Source: DAOUKH01 sp034421515
GTDB lineage: Bacteria; Chloroflexota; Dehalococcoidia; SHYB01
Length of the DNA: 46,867 nt
Direction of reading: 5' to 3'
Assembly (NCBI GenBank): GCA_034421515.1
Contig: DAOUKH010000066.1
Location: 1 to 46,867 of the forward strand
The translations under genes and the position numbers were made by a program. The notes beneath the pieces are model-generated. The model made no database searches and was not told the DNA's origin. It saw only the letters and a program-made list of their open reading frames with translations. Numbering within the stretch: the first letter of the stretch is position 1; every line of letters begins with the position of its first letter. Shown here one piece after another: positions 31,858 through 40,467 of the stretch.

Positions 31858-32106
31858 TTATGTAACTAGACATCTCCTCACGCTCCTGAACCCAGAGGGC
31901 GGGAGTCTACAGAAACCTTCTACGTCAGCAAGGTCGTTGAGTAGAAACGCACCCACTGTGGACTCAGCGATTGGCGAATCAGCGAGAACTCCGCGCTGAA
32001 GCTCGAAGCTATATTTGCAATCCTCTTCAATGCTGTACCACATGGTAGGCTCTACCGCTCCCTTCAGAGGCTCTATGTGCTCCTTGAAAGGAACATAGTC
32101 CTGCAT
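31858..32106 (-). CDS. Small hypothetical protein after the type III res gene
   Basis: An 82-residue frame starting MQDYVPFKEHIEPLKGAVEP, with no recognised family. It begins 16 bases after the res stop codon and precedes the endonuclease gene, so its position suits an operon member. The upstream ribosome-binding site is weak (TAGGT). Composition is protein-like, but it could also be a gene stub. Confidence 0.45.
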   Translation of the reverse strand: MQDYVPFKEHIEPLKGAVEPTMWYSIEEDCKYSFELQRGVLADSPIAESTVGAFLLNDLADVEGFCRLPPSGFRSVRRCLVT

Positions 32107-32122
32107 TGTACCTAGCTGTCAT

Positions 32123-34924
32123 TTAGTGCTTTCCGTGCTTTAGCAGGAGATCTTTGATGTCCCCTGGGCTGTAAGACACATCGGAGGACCAGTGGCCGAA
32201 ACCACCGTGCTGGTTGACGGCCTGGATCCATTGTTCCAAAGCGCGGCGCTTGGAGTAGCTCTGTTCGTCCGGTTGTCCCTTGGTCTCTAGAACCAGTATG
32301 TTTCCTGCTTTCAAGCGAATAATGAAGTCTGGGCGGTACTTCCGCACCACGCCCCGATAGACGTAGAGCACCTCAAAGCCCAGATGGTCGTTCTTGACCC
32401 AGGCATCGACGAGAGGGTTGTGTTCCAACTCGAAGGCTTCCGAGGCCTCCCAGGTGCTGTCGTACACGCACATGTTGATGTGGCTGCGGTTCGCGGCCTC
32501 GCACGGTTTGCCTGTGTACCAGGTCGCCATGTTCGCAGTAGAGCGTATGGGGTGGTCGCGGTCGAAGACCGGCTCGAGCCTGTCCGTGTTCTCGACACGA
32601 ACGGCATCCCAAATATGCTGAACCACCCTTGTCATGTTGAGAGTGACGATGAGGCGCCGAGCGGTATCGTCCTGGTAGAAGAGTGGAGGCGCTATGAGCA
32701 GTCTGTCTGACTGCAGGAACTGCTCAACCAGCTTGACCAACTGGGCGATGAGCGACTCACGGCTCCCTGGCCAGGACGGCTTCATTAGGTCAAACACGTC
32801 CCGTGCGGCCTCGAAGACTATCTTCTGAGTCCGGTACTCGTAGGCCAATGCCTCTAGGTCGATGCTCGTCAGCTTGGACACGTCGGGCTTGCCGTCCACA
32901 ATCGGGGCAAGCTTGGCCACCTGCGCCGTCTCACTAGCATTGAGTTCCAAGGGTTCCGTCTGACTCCAATCTAGGGTCAGTCTGGGGTGGTAGACATGCT
33001 CGATGCGGATGATGTTGGGCCACTTGATCTCGAACTGGGCCTTTTGAGGCACTGGCTCGATAGCCGTCTTAGGGGAAGGAGGTTTAGGGGGCCCGCTTTC
33101 CCCTCCTTCATGGGGGAGAAAGGTGAAGGGCACCCCAAAGATGTTCACGTACTCAGGGTCGAACATGTCTGTCTCTGGATTCAAGTCGTAGGACGTGCGC
33201 CTGAGACCTCGCCCGACCACCTGCTCGCACAACAACTGGCTGGTGAAGGCCCTCAGACCCATGATGTGTGTCACGGTTTTGGCGTCCCAGCCCTCGGAGA
33301 GCATTCCCACTGAGATAACGTTCTGTACCTGCTCACCGGGCTGCCCCGGCCGTCCCACGGTATCCACCATCCTTCGCAACTGCTCGGCTATCTGGTCTTT
33401 AGTGAGCTTGGGACCGATAGCGCCGTTGTCGGGGACACCTTCGTCGTCTAATACGACCTCGGCTATCGGTTCCTCGGACTCCTCCGCCCGCTTCAGAACG
33501 CCGGAGTCGATGTGCAAAGTTCGGTCCGGGTCACAGAGCTCGTCTATGAGAACTCGCTTGCGGTCAAAGGCGTGCTTGACCCGGGCCGCGGTTTCGGTGC
33601 GGTTGGCGACAGTGATCATCACCGGCGGTGTCTTGAGATTGGCCTCTCGCCACTCGTTGGCAGCCTTTCTCCAGTCATAGCCGAGCAGGTTGTATCCGTT
33701 GGTTACGAGGTCAGGCAACGGTTCGTGGGGCTCGGCGCGGCGGTTCAGATCGTCCTTTACGTCTGGGTCGTTGTAGATGTGGTAAAGGCGGGACTTGTAG
33801 GTCTTGGCATCGACTGGTGTGTCGTCGCGCACCACGACCCTCGGCGTCTTGACTAGCCCGGACTCGATGGCGTCGTTCAGTCCAAAGTCGCTCACGATCC
33901 AGTCGAATAGCGCTTCCTCGGAGCTTCTCTTGCCCGAAGGAGCAAAGGGCGTGGCGGAGAAGTCGTAGCAAGTGAGAACCCTCCGCGCTCGGTGAATCCG
34001 ATCCAGGCCGCCGACCCACTTGGTCGCCTCCTCGATGTCGGCCTTGGCGACGCCCTTCACCTTGGACTCGGCGGGCACTCTCCAGGCGTGGTGCGCCTCG
34101 TCGTTGATGACCAGCAGGTTTCGTGCCCCGGCCATATCGTCCAGCACGTCGCGGACGTAGGCTTCGTCACTCTTGGCCCCGCGCTTATCCACGCTCCGTT
34201 TCCTGCCAATCTGTTCTTCGGTCTCCCAGTTGAGGACGTGCCAGTTGCGGACAATGACCTTCCCCTGGCGGAGCCGGTCCAATAGGGAAGAAGGTACTAT
34301 GCGGAAAGCCTCGTAATAGTTCTCCTCGTGGGACGGCTCCAAGACAGCCAGGCGGCTCTTGATGGTGAGGCCAGGGGCAACCACGAGCACGTTTTTGGCG
34401 AACCGGGTGTCCTGGGGATAGGAGACTTTGTTCAGGATGTGCCAGGCGATGAGCATCGCCATAACGACAGTCTTGCCCGTCCCAGTGGCCATCTTGGCGC
34501 ATAGGCGCCAGAACTCTCCACCATCGCCAGGAATGTCGATGCCCACCTTCTCGCTGTCAGTGGCTTCGGTGAGCCAGATGAGCGTCTCGGCAGCCTCGAT
34601 CTGACAGAAGAAGAACCGACGGCTCTCAAACTCTTCCGGGTCCCTCCAGTACTCCAGCAGGCGCTTGGTGATGGGGGTGACGCCCGGATACCCGGCGTCA
34701 CTCCAAGCCTTTACCCGCGGCCTTATCTGGTTGACCAGAGGGATTTCGACGAAGACACCCGGATCGTCGAAGGTCTTGGAGTCCCTGGACGCTATCAGGT
34801 AGCCCGCCGGTCGACGGCCTTTAACACGTGAGAAAGTCCGCCTCTCCCGGTGATAGGCCCAGTGCTCCGCTGGCTCCTCATAGGGCTTGTTGATGATGAG
34901 TTGGTCAATTGATGATCGTTCCAT
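32123..34924 (-). CDS. Type III restriction endonuclease subunit (Res)
   Basis: A 933-residue SF2 helicase-nuclease. Walker A is at residues 146-152 (MATGTGKTVVMAML), Walker B DEAHH at 275-279 and motif III SATPF near 322. The late helicase motifs include SEGWDAKTVTHIMGLRAF and EQVVGRGLRR. The C-terminal nuclease has Asp866, Glu880 and Lys882 (RPDFIIRLK...ILVLETKGQ). All catalytic parts look intact. In type III systems Res moves along DNA after Mod recognises two unmodified inversely oriented sites, and then cuts. It starts eight bases after the PIN gene, which follows Mod, so the three form one operon. Confidence 0.92.
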   Translation of the reverse strand: MERSSIDQLIINKPYEEPAEHWAYHRERRTFSRVKGRRPAGYLIASRDSKTFDDPGVFVEIPLVNQIRPRVKAWSDAGYPGVTPITKRLLEYWRDPEEFESRRFFFCQIEAAETLIWLTEATDSEKVGIDIPGDGGEFWRLCAKMATGTGKTVVMAMLIAWHILNKVSYPQDTRFAKNVLVVAPGLTIKSRLAVLEPSHEENYYEAFRIVPSSLLDRLRQGKVIVRNWHVLNWETEEQIGRKRSVDKRGAKSDEAYVRDVLDDMAGARNLLVINDEAHHAWRVPAESKVKGVAKADIEEATKWVGGLDRIHRARRVLTCYDFSATPFAPSGKRSSEEALFDWIVSDFGLNDAIESGLVKTPRVVVRDDTPVDAKTYKSRLYHIYNDPDVKDDLNRRAEPHEPLPDLVTNGYNLLGYDWRKAANEWREANLKTPPVMITVANRTETAARVKHAFDRKRVLIDELCDPDRTLHIDSGVLKRAEESEEPIAEVVLDDEGVPDNGAIGPKLTKDQIAEQLRRMVDTVGRPGQPGEQVQNVISVGMLSEGWDAKTVTHIMGLRAFTSQLLCEQVVGRGLRRTSYDLNPETDMFDPEYVNIFGVPFTFLPHEGGESGPPKPPSPKTAIEPVPQKAQFEIKWPNIIRIEHVYHPRLTLDWSQTEPLELNASETAQVAKLAPIVDGKPDVSKLTSIDLEALAYEYRTQKIVFEAARDVFDLMKPSWPGSRESLIAQLVKLVEQFLQSDRLLIAPPLFYQDDTARRLIVTLNMTRVVQHIWDAVRVENTDRLEPVFDRDHPIRSTANMATWYTGKPCEAANRSHINMCVYDSTWEASEAFELEHNPLVDAWVKNDHLGFEVLYVYRGVVRKYRPDFIIRLKAGNILVLETKGQPDEQSYSKRRALEQWIQAVNQHGGFGHWSSDVSYSPGDIKDLLLKHGKH

Positions 34925-34932
34925 TCTTGGCC

Positions 34933-35352
34933 CTACGAGCTCGCCTTCATCAGGATGGTGAAGCCTTCCTGCTCGAAGTTGTGGTCGCTGGTGAGAATCT
35001 CTGTGATCCCCTCGGCCTCCATAACGTTCATGGAGATGCAGTCCTGAAGGCTGTAGTCTTTATCCAACCGCCTCTCATACCGCCCGAAGCCATCCAGGAA
35101 AGACTGGTGGGTCTGAGCAACAATCCTCATTGCTCCAGCCGCCAAGATCTCTCTGACTGTCCCCGCGGCCTCCTCCCGTAGCCCGGGACCGGCTTTCGAC
35201 ATCGCGGTCAGGAATTCAGTGAGCACCTCCTCTGTAGTCACCAGGGGTACTTCACCAAGCCTATTCCTAGCGGCGACCGCAGCATCGTGCCATTGGTCGT
35301 GACGCCTGGCCAAGGCGACGAGATATGCGGTGTCCACGAAGACTTCAGTCAT
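34933..35352 (-). CDS. PIN-domain protein inserted between mod and res
   Basis: A 139-residue VapC-like PIN nuclease. The first Asp is in VFVDTAYLVAL, a Glu in TEEVLTEFL, and the later acidic residues in SLQDCISMNVM and LTSDHNF, so the four-acid metal site looks intact. The ATG at 35352 overlaps the mod stop (ATGA); the longer frame to 35418 is unsupported. No antitoxin gene accompanies it. Its place between mod and res suggests either an orphan toxin controlled by the restriction operon or an added nuclease arm of the system. Confidence 0.85.
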   Translation of the reverse strand: MTEVFVDTAYLVALARRHDQWHDAAVAARNRLGEVPLVTTEEVLTEFLTAMSKAGPGLREEAAGTVREILAAGAMRIVAQTHQSFLDGFGRYERRLDKDYSLQDCISMNVMEAEGITEILTSDHNFEQEGFTILMKASS

Positions 35353-38246
35353 CGACGGTCCGCGCCGGCGGTGTAATGGTCCAGGTTGTCGATCAGGTCG
35401 TCCGGCAGCCGATCCCATTCCTCTTGAGGGATGTCGTTGAAGCGCGCTGCGAGAATATCCTCCAGAGTCCTACTGGACTTCGTTGCCGGAGGTTCGGCGT
35501 CCAGCCCAATCACCTTTAGGCTCTCGATACCTCTGTCGTCGATGATCTTGACCGCTATCCGCCGGTTCTCGCCCGGCTCGAAGGGCAGGGATATAGCGCC
35601 CCGATACGCCTCGATCAGATCCTCGTCTATCTCCGCCTTGAGGTTCCTGGCCAGGCGTGCCCATCCCTCATGGTTGCCGGACATGGGGAAGAACACCTGC
35701 TGAGGGTACAGGCTGCGGCCGTCGTAATCAGTGTCCAGCATCCACATGGCTATCTTGTCCTGGCCGCCAGACTCCACATTGCCACTCTTGGTGTTGTAGT
35801 AGTCGAATCCCTGGACGGACACCCGGACTTTCTCCGCACCTTTTCCTTCTCTGAGCGTCTCCACCACCACATCCGGTTGGCCGATGAGCCAAAAGCTCTC
35901 ATTGCTGGCACGCTTGCGCTTCAGATCCTCGGTGAGTAGGTCGGCGTTCATCTGCGCCTTCAGCAGTGTCATACCCGGCCAGTTGGTCTCGTCGATGTCC
36001 TTGGCGGCTTCGGGGTCGAACTGGAAGGCCGCAAAGACGATGACCCTTGGCTGCGGCACAAGGGTTTGTGCCTCTTGTAGGGCTTGGTTCACCTGGCGCT
36101 GCTCCAAAGGAGCGTGCTCGGGTCCAAAGGATACGACGACGCGCTGGGACGCTTTCGCCGGGCCCTCTCGGATGGAGGCAGCACCGTCCCTGTTAGGCAG
36201 CGACTCACCGTCGGCGTGGAGGTGAAGATAGTCTGGCATGGGCTCCAGCCGGGCAAAGCGAATGAACTGTCCCGCCTTGCCACGGATGCCCGTCTTGAGC
36301 AGTTCGTCCCGCCAGTCCGACTGGCGTAGCGTTTCGCCGGAGCGGGCTATCGTGTTATCGGCAGGCAGCGGTTCGACGTCCTCAACGTCGTCGATGGGCT
36401 TGACCGCCGGAGCGGGCACGGCCTCGACGCTAAAGGGGCCAGTGACACGCCTCTTGCTGGTGTCCACCAACGGCTGATCGTAGAGGGTTTCCTGCCCTGC
36501 ATTGCGTGCAATTGATTCGTCAATCTCTTCCTGGCGGACGATGCGCTTGTTCCACCACGTGGTGAGCGTTTCTTTAGCTTCTGTGGCCCATCCATCATCC
36601 GCGTCACGAGGAACGTCCCACTCCTCCCATGCTTTGCCCAATGCAGTGTTCAAGCGCTCTCGCAGCGTCTCCAAGTCATGCTGATGCTTCTCCCAGATAA
36701 CGTCAATCTCCGGATTGTTGGCGATGTCCCGCAGCATGATATGGGGGACGGTCTTGTACTGAAACCCGCTGCCTACACCTTCCTGAGGGTGAGCAAGCTG
36801 ATAATAATCAAAGGTAGCGGTCATGAGGCGCTGCTTAGTCAGTGAAAGGGCCACGCGAGAAGTATCACAAGTGATCCAGCGACGTCCCCACTGCTCGGCG
36901 ACGTAGGCCGTGGTGCCAGAGCCACAGGTAGGGTCAAATACTAAGTCACCAGGGTCGGTGGTCATTTGAATGCAGCGTTCTACCACTTTGGTCAATGTTT
37001 GGACTACGTAGACCTTATTCGCGGCGTATCCGGCTATACCGGTGTCGTTCCACTGGTTGGATATCTGGAAGACTGGGAAATCGTCAAGGAAACGCAGGTA
37101 TGCTGGAGTTTGACCTTGATAACCCAACCTGCCAGCTAAGTTGAGTCGCCTCAAACCGTTGGTTGTTGTTTTCCAATGCATCCCGGATCGTGGAGCAAAT
37201 GTCTTTCCCATAATCGTTAGGGGAACATCAGAACTCGAACCGCCTTGCGAGGTCAGATCAGCTGACCTCGCAAGGCGGTTCGAGTTGATTCTCTGAAAGT
37301 TCCCGGGCACTCCACCTAACTCTTGGTATGACGATGCCCCAGGCTCTCCTGCCTGCTTGGGAAGCATTAGCTGATGGAACTTGAGCTTCGAAACATCTTT
37401 GCCGTACCAAAGTAGATAATCAGCAATGTTCGGTAAGAAGTTCGTAGCAAAGCCGGAAGTCTTAGTGAAAGAAATCAGACTGACGAAATTTGCTTCTCCA
37501 AATATCTCGTCCAGAATCGCGCGAACGCGGTGGACGTTCTCATCCGATATCTGCACGAAAACACTTCCGCTATCTGTTAGAAGTTCGCGCGTGAGGAGTA
37601 GCCGATCCCGTAGGTAGGACAGATAAGAGTGGATGCCCAACTCCCAGGTGTCTCGGAACGCCTTGATAGTTTCCGGCTCCTGCGTCAGGTCCTCGTCCCG
37701 ACCGTCCCGCACATCCCGCCTATTGACGAAGGGCTGGAAGTTGGAGCCATATCGGATGCCATAGGGCGGGTCGATGTAGACCATCTGAACCTTGCCCGCC
37801 ATGCCCTCCTTCTCCAGCAGGCTGTTCATTACCAGCAGGCTGTCGCCGGCCACCATGCGGTTCGTCCAGTTGTGGCGGTGCTGGTAGAACTCGATGGCGT
37901 TACGGACTGGGGGGTTCTCCTCCGGCAGGTCGAACAGGCTGCCCTGTACGGGAGCGCCGTTGCCGTTGCGCGTACGGGTAGCCTCGATGATGGTGCGAGG
38001 GTCTATGCGCTCGTGTACGTGGAGAGAGACGGTAGGTGCCTTGAAGGAGGTGTGCTCCGCCTTCCCCGCCCATTGGAGCTGCGGGTCCAGGTGGGGGTCG
38101 TAGGCGTAGGTCTTCCGTCCCGCGTCCCGGTCGGTCTCCGGCGTGACGAGGCCGACGGGCGGATTGTTCAGTCTATCCTTGTCCCGGTGGTCGTAGGACT
38201 CGATAGGACGCTTGGCTGGCCGGTTGCGTCTACGGCGCGGTGGCAT
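35349..38246 (-). CDS. Type III DNA methyltransferase subunit (Mod), N6-adenine, beta-class
   Basis: A 965-residue modification subunit. The catalytic DPPY is at 159-162 (MVYIDPPYGIRY) and the SAM-binding motif DPTCGSGTT at about 438-446, an order typical of beta-class N6-adenine methyltransferases, with the target-recognition region in between. The large C-terminal part (from about 520) is usual for long Mod proteins of this type. The start at 38246 has GGGAGGG five bases upstream. Codons near 320-338, inside the recognition region, are formed by a 25-base perfect inverted repeat (separate entry). It heads the mod-PIN-res operon and would protect host sites while guiding Res. Confidence 0.92.
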   Translation of the reverse strand: MPPRRRRNRPAKRPIESYDHRDKDRLNNPPVGLVTPETDRDAGRKTYAYDPHLDPQLQWAGKAEHTSFKAPTVSLHVHERIDPRTIIEATRTRNGNGAPVQGSLFDLPEENPPVRNAIEFYQHRHNWTNRMVAGDSLLVMNSLLEKEGMAGKVQMVYIDPPYGIRYGSNFQPFVNRRDVRDGRDEDLTQEPETIKAFRDTWELGIHSYLSYLRDRLLLTRELLTDSGSVFVQISDENVHRVRAILDEIFGEANFVSLISFTKTSGFATNFLPNIADYLLWYGKDVSKLKFHQLMLPKQAGEPGASSYQELGGVPGNFQRINSNRLARSADLTSQGGSSSDVPLTIMGKTFAPRSGMHWKTTTNGLRRLNLAGRLGYQGQTPAYLRFLDDFPVFQISNQWNDTGIAGYAANKVYVVQTLTKVVERCIQMTTDPGDLVFDPTCGSGTTAYVAEQWGRRWITCDTSRVALSLTKQRLMTATFDYYQLAHPQEGVGSGFQYKTVPHIMLRDIANNPEIDVIWEKHQHDLETLRERLNTALGKAWEEWDVPRDADDGWATEAKETLTTWWNKRIVRQEEIDESIARNAGQETLYDQPLVDTSKRRVTGPFSVEAVPAPAVKPIDDVEDVEPLPADNTIARSGETLRQSDWRDELLKTGIRGKAGQFIRFARLEPMPDYLHLHADGESLPNRDGAASIREGPAKASQRVVVSFGPEHAPLEQRQVNQALQEAQTLVPQPRVIVFAAFQFDPEAAKDIDETNWPGMTLLKAQMNADLLTEDLKRKRASNESFWLIGQPDVVVETLREGKGAEKVRVSVQGFDYYNTKSGNVESGGQDKIAMWMLDTDYDGRSLYPQQVFFPMSGNHEGWARLARNLKAEIDEDLIEAYRGAISLPFEPGENRRIAVKIIDDRGIESLKVIGLDAEPPATKSSRTLEDILAARFNDIPQEEWDRLPDDLIDNLDHYTAGADRR
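37232..37286. repeat. Perfect 25-base inverted repeat inside mod
   Basis: Two 25-base arms, beginning AACTCGAACCGCCTTGCGAG on the left, are exact reverse complements separated by five bases (ATCAG). The frame stays open across it and encodes NRLARSADLTSQGG. Such a long perfect palindrome in coding DNA is unusual. It lies in the target-recognition region, where type III specificity varies. Confidence 0.95.
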
Positions 38247-38367
38247 GGTGCCCTCCCGGTGACCATTTTACCACTGGCCCCTGGAATACTCGAACCGAGG
38301 TCAGCGCAGGCACCCTCGACGGGCGGCCTGCGACTCTCGTGTTCCTAGCCGGGTGCCAGTTCGCCTA

Positions 38368-39063
38368 CTACACTTCCCACCACCAAGTTGAAGTGTAGAT
38401 TGTTTTGTTGCCAATCTCTTGAGCAATAGTCCTAGACCACATATTCTGCCCGTTGGCTCCGAGCTTTGAGCTTTTGTTGAGCAGGTTGTACACTTCGGCG
38501 GTGATCTGCGTGGCTGGCCCAGACCGGGCAGACAGTTTGGCCGCATAGTTGGCTGCCCGGCCTACCCAGACCAGGTCGTTCGCTCCCCGGATGCCCGTCC
38601 GTGCGACAAAGAGACTGCTGGTGTCGATGCCTACCACGTGCCGAACCGAATAGTTTGCATCGCGATACACCTTTGGCATCGCTGGGTTTATGATCTTTAG
38701 CGCGGCGTAGTTAATTTTGAGGGCGCATCGTGCGGCAATAGTGTTCTTCGAATCTCCGATGAACACCGCCATGATGCGGTCTCCATCATAGGACGTGATT
38801 TCTCCGCCCTCCGAGCGTATGACCCTGGCCGCGCACGCTAGAAAGCACTTGTAGACCTCTGCCGCGAACCAAGGCTTTTTTGTGTCTACCAGTTTGGTCG
38901 AGTCGTCCAAGTCTGCGTAGAGAACCGTGCCTTCTAGGGTTACTGCATCGTTGCTGAGTTTCAGGTCGTCTGACTCCGGCACAACGCGCCCTTCTCGTTC
39001 AGACCATCGCTCTTGGAGGATTTTCAGCACCTCTGCGTTGAGGTCGTCTTCGAAACTCATCAT
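38368..39063 (-). CDS. Pycsar nucleotide cyclase (PycC-like)
   Basis: A 231-residue class III nucleotidyl cyclase resembling PycC, which makes cCMP or cUMP on phage infection. Metal-binding aspartates lie in VLYADLDDSTKL (about 48-59) and SYDGDRIMAVFIG (91-103), and the Pycsar-typical GIRGANDLVWVGRAANYAAKL segment is present. The ATG at 39063 follows AAGGAG by five to six bases; the frame extends upstream to 39129 without support. Which pyrimidine nucleotide it uses cannot be read here. The effector gene lies 20 bases upstream on the same strand, giving the standard two-gene operon. Confidence 0.88.
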   Translation of the reverse strand: MMSFEDDLNAEVLKILQERWSEREGRVVPESDDLKLSNDAVTLEGTVLYADLDDSTKLVDTKKPWFAAEVYKCFLACAARVIRSEGGEITSYDGDRIMAVFIGDSKNTIAARCALKINYAALKIINPAMPKVYRDANYSVRHVVGIDTSSLFVARTGIRGANDLVWVGRAANYAAKLSARSGPATQITAEVYNLLNKSSKLGANGQNMWSRTIAQEIGNKTIYTSTWWWEV

Positions 39064-39083
39064 CGAATCTCCTTGCGCGGCCT

Positions 39084-40013
39084 TCAGCGAGGCCCCGCTT
39101 TCATTATCAAGGTTCTCAGGTGATTGCAAGCGGGCGCTATTGTGGACGATGCCTCGCCCTGCAAGTTCAGCCTGTATCTTATGGTCGTAAGGCCTTCGAG
39201 GTCCGTAGGAACTTTGATGTCGATGCCTTGCGGGCAGAAGAGGAACGTGTGGGAGCGACCTAGAGCGCCCATGAAGAGGCCCAGCTCAAACACTATGTTG
39301 TCCCTTGGAGCATCGCTTGTAGAGTCGCGGCTGATTACCTTGTCATCCGGGGACAGGACGAGGGCGGCAAAGTCGACGCCATGCAACTCGCGCTCCAATG
39401 ACTCGATCGGAAACCTTGATGCCTCAAAAATGTCGTCGGTCCACACCTTGACCACTATCGGATCGTGTTCGAACGCCGATTGAATCGCCTGAGCGACAGG
39501 TAGCGACTCTGTCGAACATCCCACGAACAACACGGGGCGCGGATTCACAGGCGATACAAATCGGTTCCGCTGCCGGAGACGCTCGACCAAGCCTCGGGCG
39601 ATGTTTCGCCAGAGTCGAGGATTGGCATCAGCCAAATCGATGAAGGCGCTTGCGGAAACGCGCGCTACGACCACTTCCCCCTCGGTGACTGCGGTTGCGG
39701 ACCGCGGCTGCCCAGGATCCACTGCTGCCATCTCGCCAAGGTGTTGGCCCGTCGACCTAACGGCGACCTCTCGGCCGCCCACCCGGATCGAGACTGCGCC
39801 GGACAGGATGAAGAAGATGTCGTTGTCAGGTGCGGACTCTTCAATGAGAACTGCACCTGAGGAATAGCCAATGACCTCGGCATTGTCGCAGATAGCCTCA
39901 GCCAAATTGTCGCTCCCGCCAACCACGGACTGATCCTTGAGCGCGTCGATTACAAAGCGTCGGCGGTCTTGCCCCGCGAATCGTGTGAGCATGGCTCTTT
40001 CTTCCAGGTGCAT
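39084..40013 (-). CDS. Pycsar effector: cyclic-nucleotide-binding domain fused to TIR-like domain (PycTIR-like)
   Basis: A 309-residue effector. Residues 10-150 are a cNMP-binding domain (FFILSGAVSIRVGGREV, phosphate cassette GEMAAVDPGQPRSATA at 93-108). Residues 158-300 are a TIR-like NAD-cleaving domain of the kind found in Pycsar and CBASS effectors (RPVLFVGCSTESLPVA, VWTDDIFEAS, NIVFELGLFMG with the expected catalytic Glu243). The cyclic pyrimidine from PycC should trigger assembly and NAD depletion, killing the infected cell. Start ATG 40013, or 39992 with GGAAGAAAG upstream. Confidence 0.9.
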   Translation of the reverse strand: MHLEERAMLTRFAGQDRRRFVIDALKDQSVVGGSDNLAEAICDNAEVIGYSSGAVLIEESAPDNDIFFILSGAVSIRVGGREVAVRSTGQHLGEMAAVDPGQPRSATAVTEGEVVVARVSASAFIDLADANPRLWRNIARGLVERLRQRNRFVSPVNPRPVLFVGCSTESLPVAQAIQSAFEHDPIVVKVWTDDIFEASRFPIESLERELHGVDFAALVLSPDDKVISRDSTSDAPRDNIVFELGLFMGALGRSHTFLFCPQGIDIKVPTDLEGLTTIRYRLNLQGEASSTIAPACNHLRTLIMKAGPR

Positions 40014-40130
40014 TCTTCTTGTCTAGGTTTCCAGACGCAACATTGGCTGCTTCGAAAACATGAGGAACCGTGACCACGCACAAGAATACAACAGCGCAGC
40101 CCCTAAGCAGGCGGCGATGGATCCGGGTAT

Positions 40131-40251
40131 CCCGTGCGGAACGCGTACTCCACCTTGGCGCCCCAGGGCACATGGCCACCAACCCGAATGATCTCGCCTC
40201 CGACCTTACTTCCGGGCCCACCGACGCCACGTACGACCATCCCGCTCCGCG
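40131..40251 (-). repeat. Gene-fragment repeat, right copy
   Basis: Matches 26199-26318. On the minus strand it encodes a Gly-rich stretch leading into VGGHVPWGAKVEYAFRTGY in one frame, so this copy is nearer to the ancestral coding state than the left one. The frame (66 codons, from 40303) has no recognised family and no ribosome-binding site, so it is treated as a fragment. The copies bracket about 13.9 kb of restriction and defence genes. Confidence 0.7.
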
Positions 40252-40414
40252 CATGGGGCCGCAGGACTCGGCGTTCGCCGCTGCAATCGGCCAGCTTCGG
40301 CAAAACTCACAAATGGTCACGGAGAATCGACCAATAAGTCATAGCAAGGACATACGCATGGGGGAGGCTGTGCAATAATCTAGCCCAACAAGAGCAGGAG
40401 GGTGGTGGGGGTTC

Positions 40415-40459
40415 ATGTCTCTCGATCGACACGAGCTGAACCGGCTGTTTGAGGAGTAG
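40415..40459 (+). CDS. Possible 14-codon leader peptide before the uS17-fusion gene
   Basis: ATG TCT CTC... encodes MSLDRHELNRLFEE and ends at TAG eight bases before the fusion-gene start. GGAGGGTGGTGGGGG stands upstream, and the final GAG GAG codons form the ribosome-binding site of the next gene, which would couple the two. It may be a regulatory leader or chance. Confidence 0.3.
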   Translation: MSLDRHELNRLFEE

Positions 40460-40467
40460 GAAAGCCG

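Larger units (their letters stand above)
40014..40467. other. 454-base divergent intergenic region
   Basis: It separates the Pycsar operon from the uS17-fusion gene. It holds the right copy of the repeated gene fragment (40131-40251) and a short leader frame (40415-40459). Upstream of the leader, CAATAATCT at about 40373 could be a -10 for the plus-strand genes, without a good -35. No full gene is supported. Confidence 0.5.

Noticed and set aside
37232..37286. Rho-independent terminator
   Set aside because: It lies inside the long open mod frame with catalytic motifs on both sides and has no following T-run.
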